NCBI GenBank assembly: GCA_050949085.1 | Contig: JBMNFB010000001.1 | Span: forward strand, 496,001-560,000 | Reading direction: 5' to 3' | Source: JBMNFB01 sp050949085 | GTDB lineage: Bacteria; Bacillota; UBA994; UBA5500 | Length of the DNA: 64,000 bases | In this document: positions 7,518 to 16,549 of the stretch, one piece after another | Layout: each line of letters starts with the position of its first letter | Numbering within the stretch: the stretch's first letter is position 1 | Program-made: the position numbers and the translations under genes | The notes under the pieces: model-generated | What the model was told of the DNA's origin: nothing | Databases searched by the model: none | Seen by the model: only the letters and a program-made list of their open reading frames with translations

Positions 7518-8471
7518 GTGCCTCACCGCCATTATCAGCTGACACCGATGGAGCCTGTACCTTGGCGGCATGCATTCGATGACAGCGATTATTGCTTTCA
7601 GCTGAAATGGGATGGAGTTCGCATGCTGGCAATAATCGAGCGAGATTCAGTCCACCTGAGGAACCGCCAGGCGGCGGAGCGAACCGAGCAATACCCTGAG
7701 TTGCAAAGGCTGACCGGCCTGGTGCCCGCTGGAACCGTACTCGATGGTGAGATCGTCGTTCTGCAGCAAGGCAAACCGAGTTTCCATAGTGTGATTAAGC
7801 GGGATCTTGCGCGTCAGCCAGCCGCCATTGCCCACCGCAGGCGCTCACTGCCAGTCACCTATGCCGTCTTTGATATTCTTTATCATTCAGGGGACGACGT
7901 CCGACGCAGGTCGCTCAGCCAACGTCAGGTCTTGCTGGAAGAGTTGAATCTTGATGGCGTCGACGGTCTGCATGTTGTCCAAAACTTCCCATCAGGAATC
8001 AGGCTGTTTGAGGCGGTCAGGGACCAGGGGCTGGAAGGGATCGTTGCTAAACGGCTGGATAGCTCCTACATCCCTGGGAAGAAGTCTGACGCATGGCGTA
8101 AGGTCAAGCACTTTCGGCATGCACTTTGTGCTGTAGGCGGTTATACAGCGCGACAGGGTATACCTTCGGGCTTACTTCTCGGCCTCTACGATGAGAATGA
8201 CCTGGTCTATGTTGGAAGCGTCGGCAGCGGTTTGACGCAGGCCGACTGGCAGGATCTACTGCCCTTCCTCAAGCAGGCGGAGACCGCCGCCTCTCCGTTT
8301 ACTGTGCCGCCTGTGATCAGGCAGCGTGAGGTGCATTGGGTGCACCCGATTCTGGGCGTTGATGTCAGCTTTATGGAGTGGTCGGCAGGCATGCGATTGC
8401 GGTCGCCGGTGCTAAAGGGGTTTGGGCTCGCCTCGACCGAGGAGTGTTCCTTTCGGGTACAGGGGGTGTAA
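7518..8471 (+). CDS. ligD: ATP-dependent DNA ligase, stand-alone LigD ligase domain
   Basis: The 317-residue protein has the adenylation motif KWDGVR with Lys30 as nucleophile, motif III (YAVFDILYH), motif IV (LEGIVAKR) and motif V (AWRKVKH), followed by an OB-fold domain (GLLLGLYDENDLVYVGSVGSG). It seals DNA breaks held by Ku. Many LigD proteins fuse ligase, polymerase and phosphoesterase domains, but here the ligase is a separate gene. The GTG start lies two bases after the Ku stop. No phosphoesterase domain is encoded nearby. Confidence 0.9.
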   Translation: MPHRHYQLTPMEPVPWRHAFDDSDYCFQLKWDGVRMLAIIERDSVHLRNRQAAERTEQYPELQRLTGLVPAGTVLDGEIVVLQQGKPSFHSVIKRDLARQPAAIAHRRRSLPVTYAVFDILYHSGDDVRRRSLSQRQVLLEELNLDGVDGLHVVQNFPSGIRLFEAVRDQGLEGIVAKRLDSSYIPGKKSDAWRKVKHFRHALCAVGGYTARQGIPSGLLLGLYDENDLVYVGSVGSGLTQADWQDLLPFLKQAETAASPFTVPPVIRQREVHWVHPILGVDVSFMEWSAGMRLRSPVLKGFGLASTEECSFRVQGV

Positions 8472-8483
8472 GCGATCGATACT

Positions 8484-9374
8484 TTGAACGTAGGCGGAAG
8501 GGAAGTCAAGGTCAGCAATCTGGACAAGCTGTGGTGGCCCGCCGAGGGAATCACCAAGGGTGATGTCATTCGCTATTACATTGAGATCGCACCCTGGCTG
8601 CTTCCGCACTTGCGCGCCAGGCCTCTGGTGTTAACGCGCTATCCGGATGGACCGGGCGGGGAGTCGTTCTATCAGAAGAACACACCCGACTATGCCCCTC
8701 CCTGGCTGAGGACTCTGCCCCTCTCGGCGGGTAGTGGGCGGACGATTCATTACTGTCTGGTGGATGATGTCGCCTCCCTGATCTGGATAGTGAACTCGGG
8801 CGCGTTTGAGATACACCCCTTTCTTTCCCGAGAGGGAAGCCTCGATAATCCAGACTACGTTGTCTTCGATCTGGACCCAATGGAGAAAGCTACCTGGGGT
8901 GATATCTGCCAGATCGCTCTCGTCCTGCGCAAGGCTCTTGAGGTATGGGGTCTGATGGCTTACCCGAAAACATCGGGTTCCACCGGACTGCAGGTTTATG
9001 TACCGATCAAACCGATCTACACCTATGATCAGGCGCGCGCGTTCGCCTTCGCTGTCTGCCAGGGAGTACATGCCGTCCTGCCTGAGATCACAACCTTGGA
9101 GCGCAAGATCGCCAACCGTGACGGCAAACTCTATCTTGATTACCTGCAGAATGGCCGGGGTAAGACACTGGCCACCGTCTATGGTGTCCGTCCCAAGCCT
9201 GGCGCGACAGTGTCAGCACCGCTTACGTGGGACGAAGTAGAATCGGGGCGTTGCCACCCATCCGACTGGACGATCCATACCCTAGTGGAGAGAGTAAGAA
9301 GCCAGGGAGACCTTTTTCTCGCTGTGCTTAGCCAGCCACAATCCCTGGATCAGGCTCTGACCAGGTTGACCTGA
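8484..9374 (+). CDS. LigD-type polymerase/primase domain protein
   Basis: The 296-residue protein matches the LigD PolDom (archaeo-eukaryotic primase fold), which fills gaps and adds nucleotides during NHEJ. Metal-binding Asp129 and Asp131 lie in VVFDLDP, and EIHPF at about 109-113 is conserved. The nucleotide-binding motif normally ending SGxxGLH reads SGSTGLQ, so the usual histidine is Gln170. The TTG at 8484 is the assumed start; AGGGGGTG lies 15 bases upstream, so the start is uncertain. It is the last gene of the NHEJ operon. Confidence 0.88.
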   Translation: MNVGGREVKVSNLDKLWWPAEGITKGDVIRYYIEIAPWLLPHLRARPLVLTRYPDGPGGESFYQKNTPDYAPPWLRTLPLSAGSGRTIHYCLVDDVASLIWIVNSGAFEIHPFLSREGSLDNPDYVVFDLDPMEKATWGDICQIALVLRKALEVWGLMAYPKTSGSTGLQVYVPIKPIYTYDQARAFAFAVCQGVHAVLPEITTLERKIANRDGKLYLDYLQNGRGKTLATVYGVRPKPGATVSAPLTWDEVESGRCHPSDWTIHTLVERVRSQGDLFLAVLSQPQSLDQALTRLT

Positions 9375-9439
9375 GCCGCCCGTCAACCAGACAGTTGGTG
9401 ATGAAATGGGTCCGTGCGTTCGGCTTGATCCCTTGGTAG

Positions 9440-9456
9440 CTCCCCTCTGAGGGGAG
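9440..9456 (+). terminator. Small hairpin between the NHEJ operon and mtnA
   Basis: CTCCCC (9440-9445) pairs with GGGGAG (9451-9456). No T-run follows, so termination is doubtful. I see no SAM-riboswitch signature in this 209-base gap. Confidence 0.35.
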
Positions 9457-9583
9457 GCAGGAAGAACGCCCTGGCTGTAGAACATAGAGCAACAAGTCGG
9501 CGTGTCTACTGCATCCAGGCCCGGCCTATTCGAGGTATTAGCCGCGATTCGCCTGGAACCGAGCTGACTGGGGAGGAGTTTAG

Positions 9584-10621
9584 ATGAACGCGATAGAATG
9601 GACGGGCCGTGAATTAAGGCTGCTGGATCAGACCAAGCTGCCGCTGCAGATAGAGTGGCATGATTGCCGCACCGCCGCAGACGTAGCCAGCGCCATCCGC
9701 ACTATGGTCGTGCGCGGCGCGCCTGCCATCGGCGTTGCCGCCGCCTACGGCATGGTGCTGGCGGCAGCTCAGGCGGGATCGCTGGATCCAGCGGCGTATC
9801 AGCAGGCGATGCTGGAGGCGGCCGATCTCCTGAAGGCGGCGAGGCCCACTGCCGTAAATCTGGCATGGGCTACCGATCGCATGTTGGCTCTGGCCAGCGA
9901 GCTGGCGCCTGACGAGGCCTTCTCGGCCCTGGAGGTAGCTGCTAACCGCCTCGCGGCAGATGACATCCGCGTCAACCAGTTGATCGGGCAGCACGGTGCG
10001 ACGCTGATTCCAGATCAGGCCCGGATTCTCACTCACTGTAATACGGGAGCTCTCGCTACGGTGGGATACGGCACAGCTCTCGGCGTTATCCGGGCAGCTG
10101 TGGATGCAGGCAAGCAGGTTGAGGTCTTTGCCGATGAGACCAGACCCTATCTTCAGGGCAGCCGTCTCACAGTATTAGAACTGATGCAGGACGACATTCC
10201 TGTCACGCTGATTACTGACAGCATGGCTGGCTGGCTCATGGCACTGGGAAGGGTCGATCTCGTCATCGTAGGCGCTGACCGGGTAGCCGGCAATGGGGAC
10301 GTGGCCAACAAAATTGGCACGTATAGCCTCGCGGTACTGGCGCGACATCATGGAATTCCCTTCTATGTCGCCTGTCCGGTGTCAACACTGGATTCCAGCC
10401 TGGCAGACGGCAACGAAATCCTGATCGAGGAGCGTGCAGCAGAGGAGGTGACGCACTTTGGCGGTGTGCGCATCGCACCTGAGGGTGCCAGCGTCTGGAA
10501 CCCGGCCTTTGACGTCACGCCGCACGATTTGGTCACTGCCTTGATCACCGAGAAGGGCGTTGTCTACCCGCCCTACACAGAAGGGTTAGCCCGGTTGCTC
10601 GGCCAGGACCGGACCGGATGA
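9584..10621 (+). CDS. mtnA: S-methyl-5-thioribose-1-phosphate isomerase
   Basis: MtnA converts methylthioribose 1-phosphate to methylthioribulose 1-phosphate in methionine salvage from spermidine synthesis, which fits with speD at 3.5 kb. The 345 residues include RGAPAIGVAAAYG (44-56), catalytic Cys152 in HCNTGALAT, DETRPYLQGSRLT and the acid Asp232 in GADRVAGNGDVANKIGT. The Shine-Dalgarno is GGGGAGGAG. No other mtn gene is in the window. The stop codon overlaps the next gene (ATGA). Confidence 0.95.
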   Translation: MNAIEWTGRELRLLDQTKLPLQIEWHDCRTAADVASAIRTMVVRGAPAIGVAAAYGMVLAAAQAGSLDPAAYQQAMLEAADLLKAARPTAVNLAWATDRMLALASELAPDEAFSALEVAANRLAADDIRVNQLIGQHGATLIPDQARILTHCNTGALATVGYGTALGVIRAAVDAGKQVEVFADETRPYLQGSRLTVLELMQDDIPVTLITDSMAGWLMALGRVDLVIVGADRVAGNGDVANKIGTYSLAVLARHHGIPFYVACPVSTLDSSLADGNEILIEERAAEEVTHFGGVRIAPEGASVWNPAFDVTPHDLVTALITEKGVVYPPYTEGLARLLGQDRTG

Positions 10622-12852
10622 CAAACATGGAGTGCAGCAAGAAGGGTGGTGACGGCATGCATAGCCTGGATGGCCTCTGGGCGGCCTGGGTAAGCGAAGA
10701 CGTAGCTGAGAGCTTTTATCAGCCTGACTTCGATGAGGAGCCGGAATTCCTCCTACCTGTGCCAGGGCATTGGCAGCGGCAGCCAGGCCTGGAGAGGCAT
10801 GCCGGAAGCGTATTTTACCGCACTGTTTTTCCCTACCAGCCTGCCACTCCACCTGGTGTGATCAGGCTGCATTTCGCTGGTGTCTTCTATGCCGCAACGG
10901 TCTGGTTGAACGGTCATCGTATCGGTGAACATGAGGGTTACTTCCAGCCGTTTGAATGGGAGCTCGATCGTTCTTTGCTGCAGGCTGAGGACAACGTGCT
11001 CGCCGTCAGGGTTGATTGCCCGCCCCCGGGCAAGACCTGGCGCGATATCGTCATCGGCGCCTACGGTGACTGGGACTGCAAACCAGAGGCTATTAACCCG
11101 GGCGGGATCTGGGGGAGTGTCGAGCTGCGCGATTCCGCCTACGGATACTTGCGGCAGGTGCGCCTGGAGACGCGGCTTACAGCCTGGAATTCTGCTCAAG
11201 TTTTGGTTCGCGCTCCGCTGATCTGGCGCGATCGGGAACAGGAGCTAAACTGCGAGTTAACCATGGAGCCCCTCAACTTCCAGGGCAAGGGAGCTTCTGC
11301 CGTCTATCAGCTGGCGGTTTCGCCGGGCGAAAACGCCATTGACCTAAAACTGGTGCTGCCGGAACCGAAACTCTGGTGGACGTGGGATTTGGGGCAGTCG
11401 CACCTGTATAGGTTTGTGTTGGCGGTCAGAAATGGCTTAGGGCAGACGGTGGACCGGTATGAGCACTGCCTCGGGATCCGAACCGTGGAGTGGAAGGACG
11501 GGAAGCTGGTGCTCAATGGGCGAAAGACATTTCTGCGCGGCTGCAACTATGGTCCGACCAGCTTCTATCCAGCTGAGATTACGGCTGCGATGTTGCAGCG
11601 AGACGTTGAGCTGATACAGGATGCCAACCTGAATTTCGTCCGCATCTATGGCCACCTGGCACCGCAAAGCTTCTACCGCCTCTGCGCGGAGAATGGAATT
11701 TTGGTCTGGCAGGACTTCCCATTACATAAACGCTACGGACATGAGATCATTGCCTCTGCCCTGCAGCAGGTCAGGGAAATGGTCAGCCTCCTGAGTAACG
11801 AGACTTGCATTGCCTTCTGGGCATGCCACAACGAACCCCACGTTCTACCGTACCACGCGCAGAGAAGCGGATCCGGTCAGGCTCGCTTGCTGGGCAGCAC
11901 CGTGCGCAGTGCTCGGCCGACCTGGAACAAGGATGTCCTTGATCCACGCCTGCAGGCGGCTGTGCTCCTCGGCGATCAGACGCGTCCCGTGTTCGCCTCC
12001 TCAGGGGTGTTCAGCCCCCTGCGCGGCGATACGGACATGCACTATTATCTGGGTTGGCAAACAGCCGATTATCGACAGTTGCGATGGGCCGCGCGCCTGT
12101 TTCCGCGGACGCTGCGACTGGTGACAGAGTATGGGGCTCAGGCCTGGCCAGACGCCCCTGAACTTCTGGAAGAGGTCAGTCGCCTCGGTGATTGGCCGAA
12201 CCTCCCCTGGGGCGTGCTGAAGGAGCGTTACCAGCTCAGCACTGCCGAAATGTGTGCGCATGTGCGGCCCGATGACTTCCCTGACCTGGGCAGCTACGTC
12301 CAGGCTACTCAGGAATACCAGGCGGAACTCCTGCAGTTCTATCACGAGTATCTACGCCTGAGGAAGTTTTCCCCTTGTGCCGGCGCTGTCATGTTCATGT
12401 TTGGTGATCCCTGTCCGCTAATATCCTACTCCCTGCTGGATCATCAGCGTCGGCCGAAGTTGGCCTATGAGGTTACACGCCGGGCGATGCAACCGATTCA
12501 GGCCGTGATCGACTGGCCGCGTCCTGAATATGTTGCCGGTGAGGAATGGCGCTGCCACGTCTATGTCCTCAATGATACCGATCAGCCGTTGATTGCGTCG
12601 GGCCTGACCTGGCGCCTGGTGGATGAGGCGGGGGCGCTCCTGCTGCGGGAGAGGCTTATCGCCGATGCCGACCCCAACGCCGTGACCAGGGTCGGCGTTG
12701 TCAGATTAACCATCCCCGAAGGCGCCAGAGGGTCGCTGCGACTGGAGCTCTGCCTGGAGATGCCAAACCGGGAGACAGTCCAAAACAGCTATACGCTACA
12801 TATCGCGGAAGAGGAAACAAAGGAGGAGGAAGGAAATGAAGACAAATCGTGA
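10618..12852 (+). CDS. Glycoside hydrolase family 2 protein (beta-mannosidase-like)
   Basis: The 744-residue protein has the GH2 order: an N-terminal sugar-binding jelly roll (FYRTVFPY ... LHFAGVFYAATVWLNGHRIGEHEG, residues 66-107), an Ig-like domain, a TIM barrel from about residue 300 (LNGRKTFLRGCNYGP), and a C-terminal Ig-like part. Acid/base Glu406 is in WACHNEP and the likely nucleophile Glu504 is in LVTEYGAQAWP. No signal peptide is seen, so it is probably cytosolic. The substrate is unknown; beta-mannosides or glucosaminides are the nearest guesses. The start may instead be ATG 10657, which has AAGGGTGG just upstream. It overlaps mtnA by 4 and the next gene by 17 bases. Confidence 0.85.
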   Translation: MTNMECSKKGGDGMHSLDGLWAAWVSEDVAESFYQPDFDEEPEFLLPVPGHWQRQPGLERHAGSVFYRTVFPYQPATPPGVIRLHFAGVFYAATVWLNGHRIGEHEGYFQPFEWELDRSLLQAEDNVLAVRVDCPPPGKTWRDIVIGAYGDWDCKPEAINPGGIWGSVELRDSAYGYLRQVRLETRLTAWNSAQVLVRAPLIWRDREQELNCELTMEPLNFQGKGASAVYQLAVSPGENAIDLKLVLPEPKLWWTWDLGQSHLYRFVLAVRNGLGQTVDRYEHCLGIRTVEWKDGKLVLNGRKTFLRGCNYGPTSFYPAEITAAMLQRDVELIQDANLNFVRIYGHLAPQSFYRLCAENGILVWQDFPLHKRYGHEIIASALQQVREMVSLLSNETCIAFWACHNEPHVLPYHAQRSGSGQARLLGSTVRSARPTWNKDVLDPRLQAAVLLGDQTRPVFASSGVFSPLRGDTDMHYYLGWQTADYRQLRWAARLFPRTLRLVTEYGAQAWPDAPELLEEVSRLGDWPNLPWGVLKERYQLSTAEMCAHVRPDDFPDLGSYVQATQEYQAELLQFYHEYLRLRKFSPCAGAVMFMFGDPCPLISYSLLDHQRRPKLAYEVTRRAMQPIQAVIDWPRPEYVAGEEWRCHVYVLNDTDQPLIASGLTWRLVDEAGALLLRERLIADADPNAVTRVGVVRLTIPEGARGSLRLELCLEMPNRETVQNSYTLHIAEEETKEEEGNEDKS

Positions 12853-13702
12853 GAAGTTGGTGGCGATCAGTGTGCAGGGGGAGATTTCCCACCCCAGGTC
12901 AGTCTATCCCTATCGTCTGACTACGAATGGTCAGGCTATGGTCTTGCCGGGCACGGGCGGAATCGCCTACAATGTGCAAATCGGTGATCCCTGCATGGGG
13001 CTGCAGGTGGACCATGTCGAGCCTGGCGTTACCTGTCGGCGAGCTGACGCCGCGGAAAACGGGGGGCTAAATGTCCTGGCCTGTGTAGGCAATGAGGCAC
13101 GCGTCGTCAGCGGTGACGCCAAGGGCGCTCGGGGCTACGTCACCGGAAAGCACGGTGGAGCAGAGCACGTTATGGTCTATTTTGACCAGTCCGATCTGGA
13201 GAAAATGGCCATCGGTGACAAGATCCTGATCAAATCCTTTGGTACTGGCCTGAAAATCGAGGGGCATCCGGATGTGCACGTGATGAACCTGGATCCCGAT
13301 CTGTTGGACAAGATGGGCGTTGTTGAGGCCGAGGACGGTGTTCTGGAGGTGCCAGTAGCACTGCAGGTTCCTGCCTACCTGATGGGCTCGGGCATCGGGT
13401 CCAACACGGCCTATCGAGGCGACTATGACATCATGACTGCTGATCCGGTAGCCTATGAGCAGTTTGGCCTGGGCAAGATGAGATTCGGCGACATCGTTGC
13501 GCTCATGGATTGCGATACCAGTTTTGGGCGTGGCTATCTGCAGGGTGCGGTTACCATCGGCGTAATTGTTCACAGCGACTGTGTGATTATGGGACACGGT
13601 CCTGGCGTAACGACCCTGCTCACCTGCAAGAACAGGCAGATTCGTCCCAAACTGGTGGAGAGAGCGAATATCGCCGACTACCTGGGTGTAAGCAGGGATT
13701 AG
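12836..13702 (+). CDS. DUF4438 family protein
   Basis: The 288-residue protein resembles the DUF4438 family (Thermotoga TM1086-like), which has no established function. Gly- and Asp-rich segments are visible: VLPGTGGIAYNVQIGDP near residues 36-52, GSGIGSNTAYRGDYDIMT near 182-199 and VIMGHGPGVTTLL near 247-259. There is no signal peptide or membrane segment. It begins inside the GH2 gene behind AAAGGAGGAGG, so translation is strongly coupled. A very large terminator hairpin follows. Confidence 0.8.
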   Translation: MKTNREKLVAISVQGEISHPRSVYPYRLTTNGQAMVLPGTGGIAYNVQIGDPCMGLQVDHVEPGVTCRRADAAENGGLNVLACVGNEARVVSGDAKGARGYVTGKHGGAEHVMVYFDQSDLEKMAIGDKILIKSFGTGLKIEGHPDVHVMNLDPDLLDKMGVVEAEDGVLEVPVALQVPAYLMGSGIGSNTAYRGDYDIMTADPVAYEQFGLGKMRFGDIVALMDCDTSFGRGYLQGAVTIGVIVHSDCVIMGHGPGVTTLLTCKNRQIRPKLVERANIADYLGVSRD

Positions 13703-13752
13703 GCTGGCGGTGCCAGTCGATCAGCGAGACTGACTGGACCTGACAGCTGACC

Positions 13753-13824
13753 AAGCATGGCGCGGGAAGCCTGGTGTCGCTTTTTCAAAGCACACCTGGT
13801 TTTTCCGCACCATGCTTCTTTTTT
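13753..13824 (+). terminator. Large terminator after the mtnA-GH2-DUF4438 operon
   Basis: An extended imperfect hairpin begins with AAGCATGG (13753-13760), pairs with CCATGCTT (13810-13817), and has further paired segments inside (GGTGT/ACACC). It ends in a C plus TTTTTT. Confidence 0.85.
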
Positions 13825-13965
13825 GTGTAACAAAATCTGAGCCGGGTGCCAAGTCTCTTGCTGGGCTCTGAGCCACGTATTGACCTCCATAAGCTCGTGG
13901 CCACCGTTGCATCCTATAGACAGGCGGTGCGATCTGTCACCGGTAATGGAGAGGAAGGTGAGCCT

Positions 13966-14802
13966 GTGGTAACCAGCTGCAACTGGCGTAGCCGAAAGAT
14001 TGTTGCTCCAGAGGGCGAGCACAGCAAGGTGCTCTATATTTTTTCCCAGCGCGGGGAACAGCAGTTGGAGCTAAATGGGAAGACAATGATCACTACTTTC
14101 TCCACGAACGCCTCGCGGTTTGAGTTTGTGTCCATTGAAGAGGCGCTTCTGGCGCAGCATGAAAACGACTCGGGCGACGAACTCGTTGGGCGCTTCCTGG
14201 GTTGCGAGGAAGAACTGCTGGAGGCAGTCACCCGGCTGGGCGCCCCCTTTGATGCTGACAATCTGCGGAAAGTCAGCCTTGTTGCTGTACCTTTTGTCAT
14301 CTTCTATTTTGCCTACTGGAAGGATGAAGATCCTATTGTCGGTGTTCCTGTCAGTCTCTTCTCGGGCCAGGTAGCTCCACGCCTGCTGCAATATGTCCGT
14401 CAGTTTCCCCTTAACGCTACCGGCCTCCGGGTGGTAGTAGAGCCCAATTTTGACCTGAAACGGGCATTTCGTGCGGCTGCCGTCTGGATCGAGTCTAGCC
14501 TGGCCAACGATGAGACCGGTCGCACCAGCCTGATCTGGTGTGATGTGACGCTGGTTCACCAACAGCATAAGCAGACGTATCAGAGTGGACAGGAGAAGCC
14601 GAGTTGGGAAATCGTGCAGATGGAACAGATAGAGCACCAGGTTGTTGGGTTGCAGCCGGTTGAGTACCTGAACGCGGCAATCATCCTGGTACCACATCTG
14701 ATTCTCATGCTGGAACAGCCAGTACAGGGATGTGGCTACGGGATACTCGATCCTGTCCAGGGCAACGTATACCTGACTCAGCGTGAGATCTCTGTTGACT
14801 GA
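13966..14802 (+). CDS. Protein of unknown function
   Basis: I do not recognise this protein. The frame is open from 13846, but GTG 13966 has AGGAAGGTGAG just upstream and is the most likely start, giving 278 residues. Visible features are a hydrophobic stretch (LVAVPFVIFYFAYW) around residues 105-120 in a mixed context, a Cys-containing SLIWCDVTLVHQQ segment near 190, and a final GCGYGILDPVQGNVYLTQRE. There is no signal peptide. It stands alone between terminators and converges on the lipoprotein gene. Confidence 0.65.
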   Translation: MVTSCNWRSRKIVAPEGEHSKVLYIFSQRGEQQLELNGKTMITTFSTNASRFEFVSIEEALLAQHENDSGDELVGRFLGCEEELLEAVTRLGAPFDADNLRKVSLVAVPFVIFYFAYWKDEDPIVGVPVSLFSGQVAPRLLQYVRQFPLNATGLRVVVEPNFDLKRAFRAAAVWIESSLANDETGRTSLIWCDVTLVHQQHKQTYQSGQEKPSWEIVQMEQIEHQVVGLQPVEYLNAAIILVPHLILMLEQPVQGCGYGILDPVQGNVYLTQREISVD

Positions 14803-14815
14803 GCAGAAACAAGAG

Positions 14816-14840
14816 GAAGCCTGGTACTCCAGGCTTCTCT
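14816..14840. terminator. Bidirectional terminator between convergent genes
   Basis: GAAGCCTGG (14816-14824) pairs with CCAGGCTTC (14829-14837) around the loop TACT. Short T-rich sequence lies on both sides, so it can serve both strands. Confidence 0.75.
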
Positions 14841-14845
14841 TGCTG

Positions 14846-15337
14846 TTAGTTTCCTTGCGGCCGCAGCTTCTTCAGCAATTCCCCAACCTCATCCAGGAAA
14901 CCGCTGATGGGCTCACCGCGTTCGATGCGACGGGCCAAGTCGCGAACCCGTACAACCAGATCTGGGTCGGCTGTGACCCATACCTCAGCGAGTTCAGGCA
15001 TCTCTTTTTCGACTTGGGCAGAGATGTCATCTTTGAGCCGATTTTCCCTATCACCGCTAATTCGGTCGTTCATATCTACCCCGACGATGGCCACGTTCCC
15101 CAGCACTACGGCGTAACTGTTCTTAACCTCTTCCCGGCTGTTGACCATTCTGACAATCTGATCTGCGCTGGTCGTGCGTGCTGGCGTGGTCGGCGTAATC
15201 GGTGTAGGCTGATTCGGTCCAGGCATTGTCTGCTGCTGGCGGGCATCAGGTCGCCGATAGAGCGTACAACCGCTCAAAGTGAACATGACGAGAGCCAGAA
15301 CAAGTATAACGCTCAGTTTTTTCTTCAGCTGTTTCAC
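14846..15337 (-). CDS. Sporulation-type lipoprotein, YhcN/YlaJ family
   Basis: The protein is 163 residues from GTG 15337. Its N-terminus is a lipoprotein signal (KKKLSVILVLALVMFTLSGC) with the lipobox Cys at residue 24. A Pro/Thr-rich linker follows, then the conserved domain (ADQIVRMVNSREEVKNSYAVVLGNVAIVGVDM, then PELAEVWVTADPDLVVRVRDLA). Related proteins are found in the inner spore membrane or cortex of Bacillus (family knowledge). AGGAGG overlaps the GTG, so a start at CTG 15328 with normal spacing is possible. Divergent from surE. Confidence 0.85.
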   Translation of the reverse strand: MKQLKKKLSVILVLALVMFTLSGCTLYRRPDARQQQTMPGPNQPTPITPTTPARTTSADQIVRMVNSREEVKNSYAVVLGNVAIVGVDMNDRISGDRENRLKDDISAQVEKEMPELAEVWVTADPDLVVRVRDLARRIERGEPISGFLDEVGELLKKLRPQGN

Positions 15338-15445
15338 CTCCTTGCCTCATTTTTAGATTGTCCGCTAACTGACAGCTTGATGTTGTCAATAGTGGGACGG
15401 TATGGGGAAAAATGGCCCGCATGTGCACTATCAAGTCTGTTGCAG

Positions 15446-15451
15446 TATAAT
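15446..15451 (+). promoter_or_regulatory. -10 element for surE
   Basis: A perfect TATAAT lies 33 bases upstream of the surE start. The -35 position 17 bases upstream reads GTGCAC, a poor match, so the promoter may need an activator. Confidence 0.5.
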
Positions 15452-15484
15452 TGTGGTGGGCGAATGACGGCTAAGAGGTGAAAC

Positions 15485-16291
15485 ATGGAGAGGCTGCGAA
15501 TCTTGATAACCAACGATGATGGAATTCAGGCATCTGGGCTGGTCAGCCTGGTAAGGGAACTTTCCAGTCTGGCCGATGTGTTTGTGGCGGCTCCGGACCG
15601 TGAGCGCAGCGCCACCGGGCATGCAATCACCATGCACCAGCCCTTGCGCGCCAGTCTGGTGGAACTTCCCCCGGCGGTGACGGCCTACTCCATCAGCGGT
15701 ACACCCGCTGACTGTGTGAAACTAGCGGTGGATAAGCTTTATGCCGGCCAGATCGACTTTGTTGTCTCTGGCATTAATCACGGAGCAAATCTGGGCAGCG
15801 ACGTCCTCTACTCGGGAACCGTATCTGCCGCCCTGGAGGCGGTGATGTTGGGACTTCCGGCGGTGGCGTTTTCACTTGCCGCTCCCTTTGAAGCGGCTAG
15901 CCGGCCCTGCTTTCAGTGGGCAGCAGAGACGGCTGCGCATCTAATGAAATTGATTCTTGTCAATCCATGGCCTGAGGATACGCTGCTCAATGTCAACATA
16001 CCAGGCGGTACCCGGGAGCTGCTCGGAGTCAGGGTGACTAGTTTGGGTCAGATGCGGTATAAGAACCCGATTGAGCAGCGAGAGGATCCCTGGGGAAATA
16101 CCTACTTCTGGTTGGGTGGCCAGTTTGACGAGTCTGTCAATCCAGAGGTTACCGATGTATGGGCTGTCCAGAATGGATACGTCTCGGTCACTCCACTGCA
16201 ATTTGACCTGACCAACTATCGTTTGATGGATGAAATAGCTGCATGGGAGCTAAAGCTGCCCAGTAGGGAGGAGAAGCATGATCATGAATGA
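15485..16291 (+). CDS. surE: 5'/3'-nucleotidase SurE
   Basis: SurE is a metal-dependent nucleoside monophosphate phosphatase. The 268 residues include the metal site LITNDDGI with Asp11-Asp12, APDRERSATGHAIT, SGTPADCVKL and VSGINHGANLGSDVLYSGTVSAA. Length and motif order are normal. AAGAGGTG precedes the ATG. The 3' end overlaps the following small gene by 14 bases. Confidence 0.95.
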   Translation: MERLRILITNDDGIQASGLVSLVRELSSLADVFVAAPDRERSATGHAITMHQPLRASLVELPPAVTAYSISGTPADCVKLAVDKLYAGQIDFVVSGINHGANLGSDVLYSGTVSAALEAVMLGLPAVAFSLAAPFEAASRPCFQWAAETAAHLMKLILVNPWPEDTLLNVNIPGGTRELLGVRVTSLGQMRYKNPIEQREDPWGNTYFWLGGQFDESVNPEVTDVWAVQNGYVSVTPLQFDLTNYRLMDEIAAWELKLPSREEKHDHE

Positions 16292-16493
16292 GAGAGCAGC
16301 CGGGCCACGGGAGAAGCAGGTCCGACGGGTGCCTACTGAAGGACTGACGGTACTGGCCAGCAGACGGATCAGTGCCCATCCAGAGTTATACAAGATCGTC
16401 GACCTGTGCAACCGGACCTTGCGAGATCGGGGCGTAATTTTCGGGTTGACCAAGTCGGGTGATCAGATGACAGTCACCATCTATGAAGTGTAG
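16278..16493 (+). CDS. Small YpmA/DUF4264-like protein
   Basis: This 71-residue protein has a core (HPELYKIVDLCNRTLRDRGVIFGLTKS, then MTVTIYEV) that resembles the small Firmicutes YpmA (DUF4264) family of unknown function. The ATG at 16278 has AGGGAGGAG 4 bases upstream; a second ATG lies at 16284. It overlaps surE, so translation is likely coupled. A strong terminator follows. Confidence 0.65.
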   Translation: MIMNERAAGPREKQVRRVPTEGLTVLASRRISAHPELYKIVDLCNRTLRDRGVIFGLTKSGDQMTVTIYEV

Positions 16494-16500
16494 GGACGAA

Positions 16501-16549
16501 AAACAGGCCTTAGGCCGCGCACTGCTAGCGGCTTAAGGCCTGTTTTTTT
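16501..16549 (+). terminator. Strong terminator after surE operon
   Basis: AAACAGGCCTTA pairs with TAAGGCCTGTTT, with an inner GCCGC/GCGGC stem and a run of seven T residues. The left arm begins with AAA, so it could also act on the minus strand. Confidence 0.88.

Noticed and set aside
9375..9583. SAM riboswitch upstream of mtnA
   Set aside because: The gap has one small hairpin but none of the conserved SAM-I core sequences.
14783..15481. Long plus-strand open frame opposite the lipoprotein gene
   Set aside because: It is antisense to the YhcN/YlaJ-type lipoprotein, has no ribosome binding site and no protein-like pattern.
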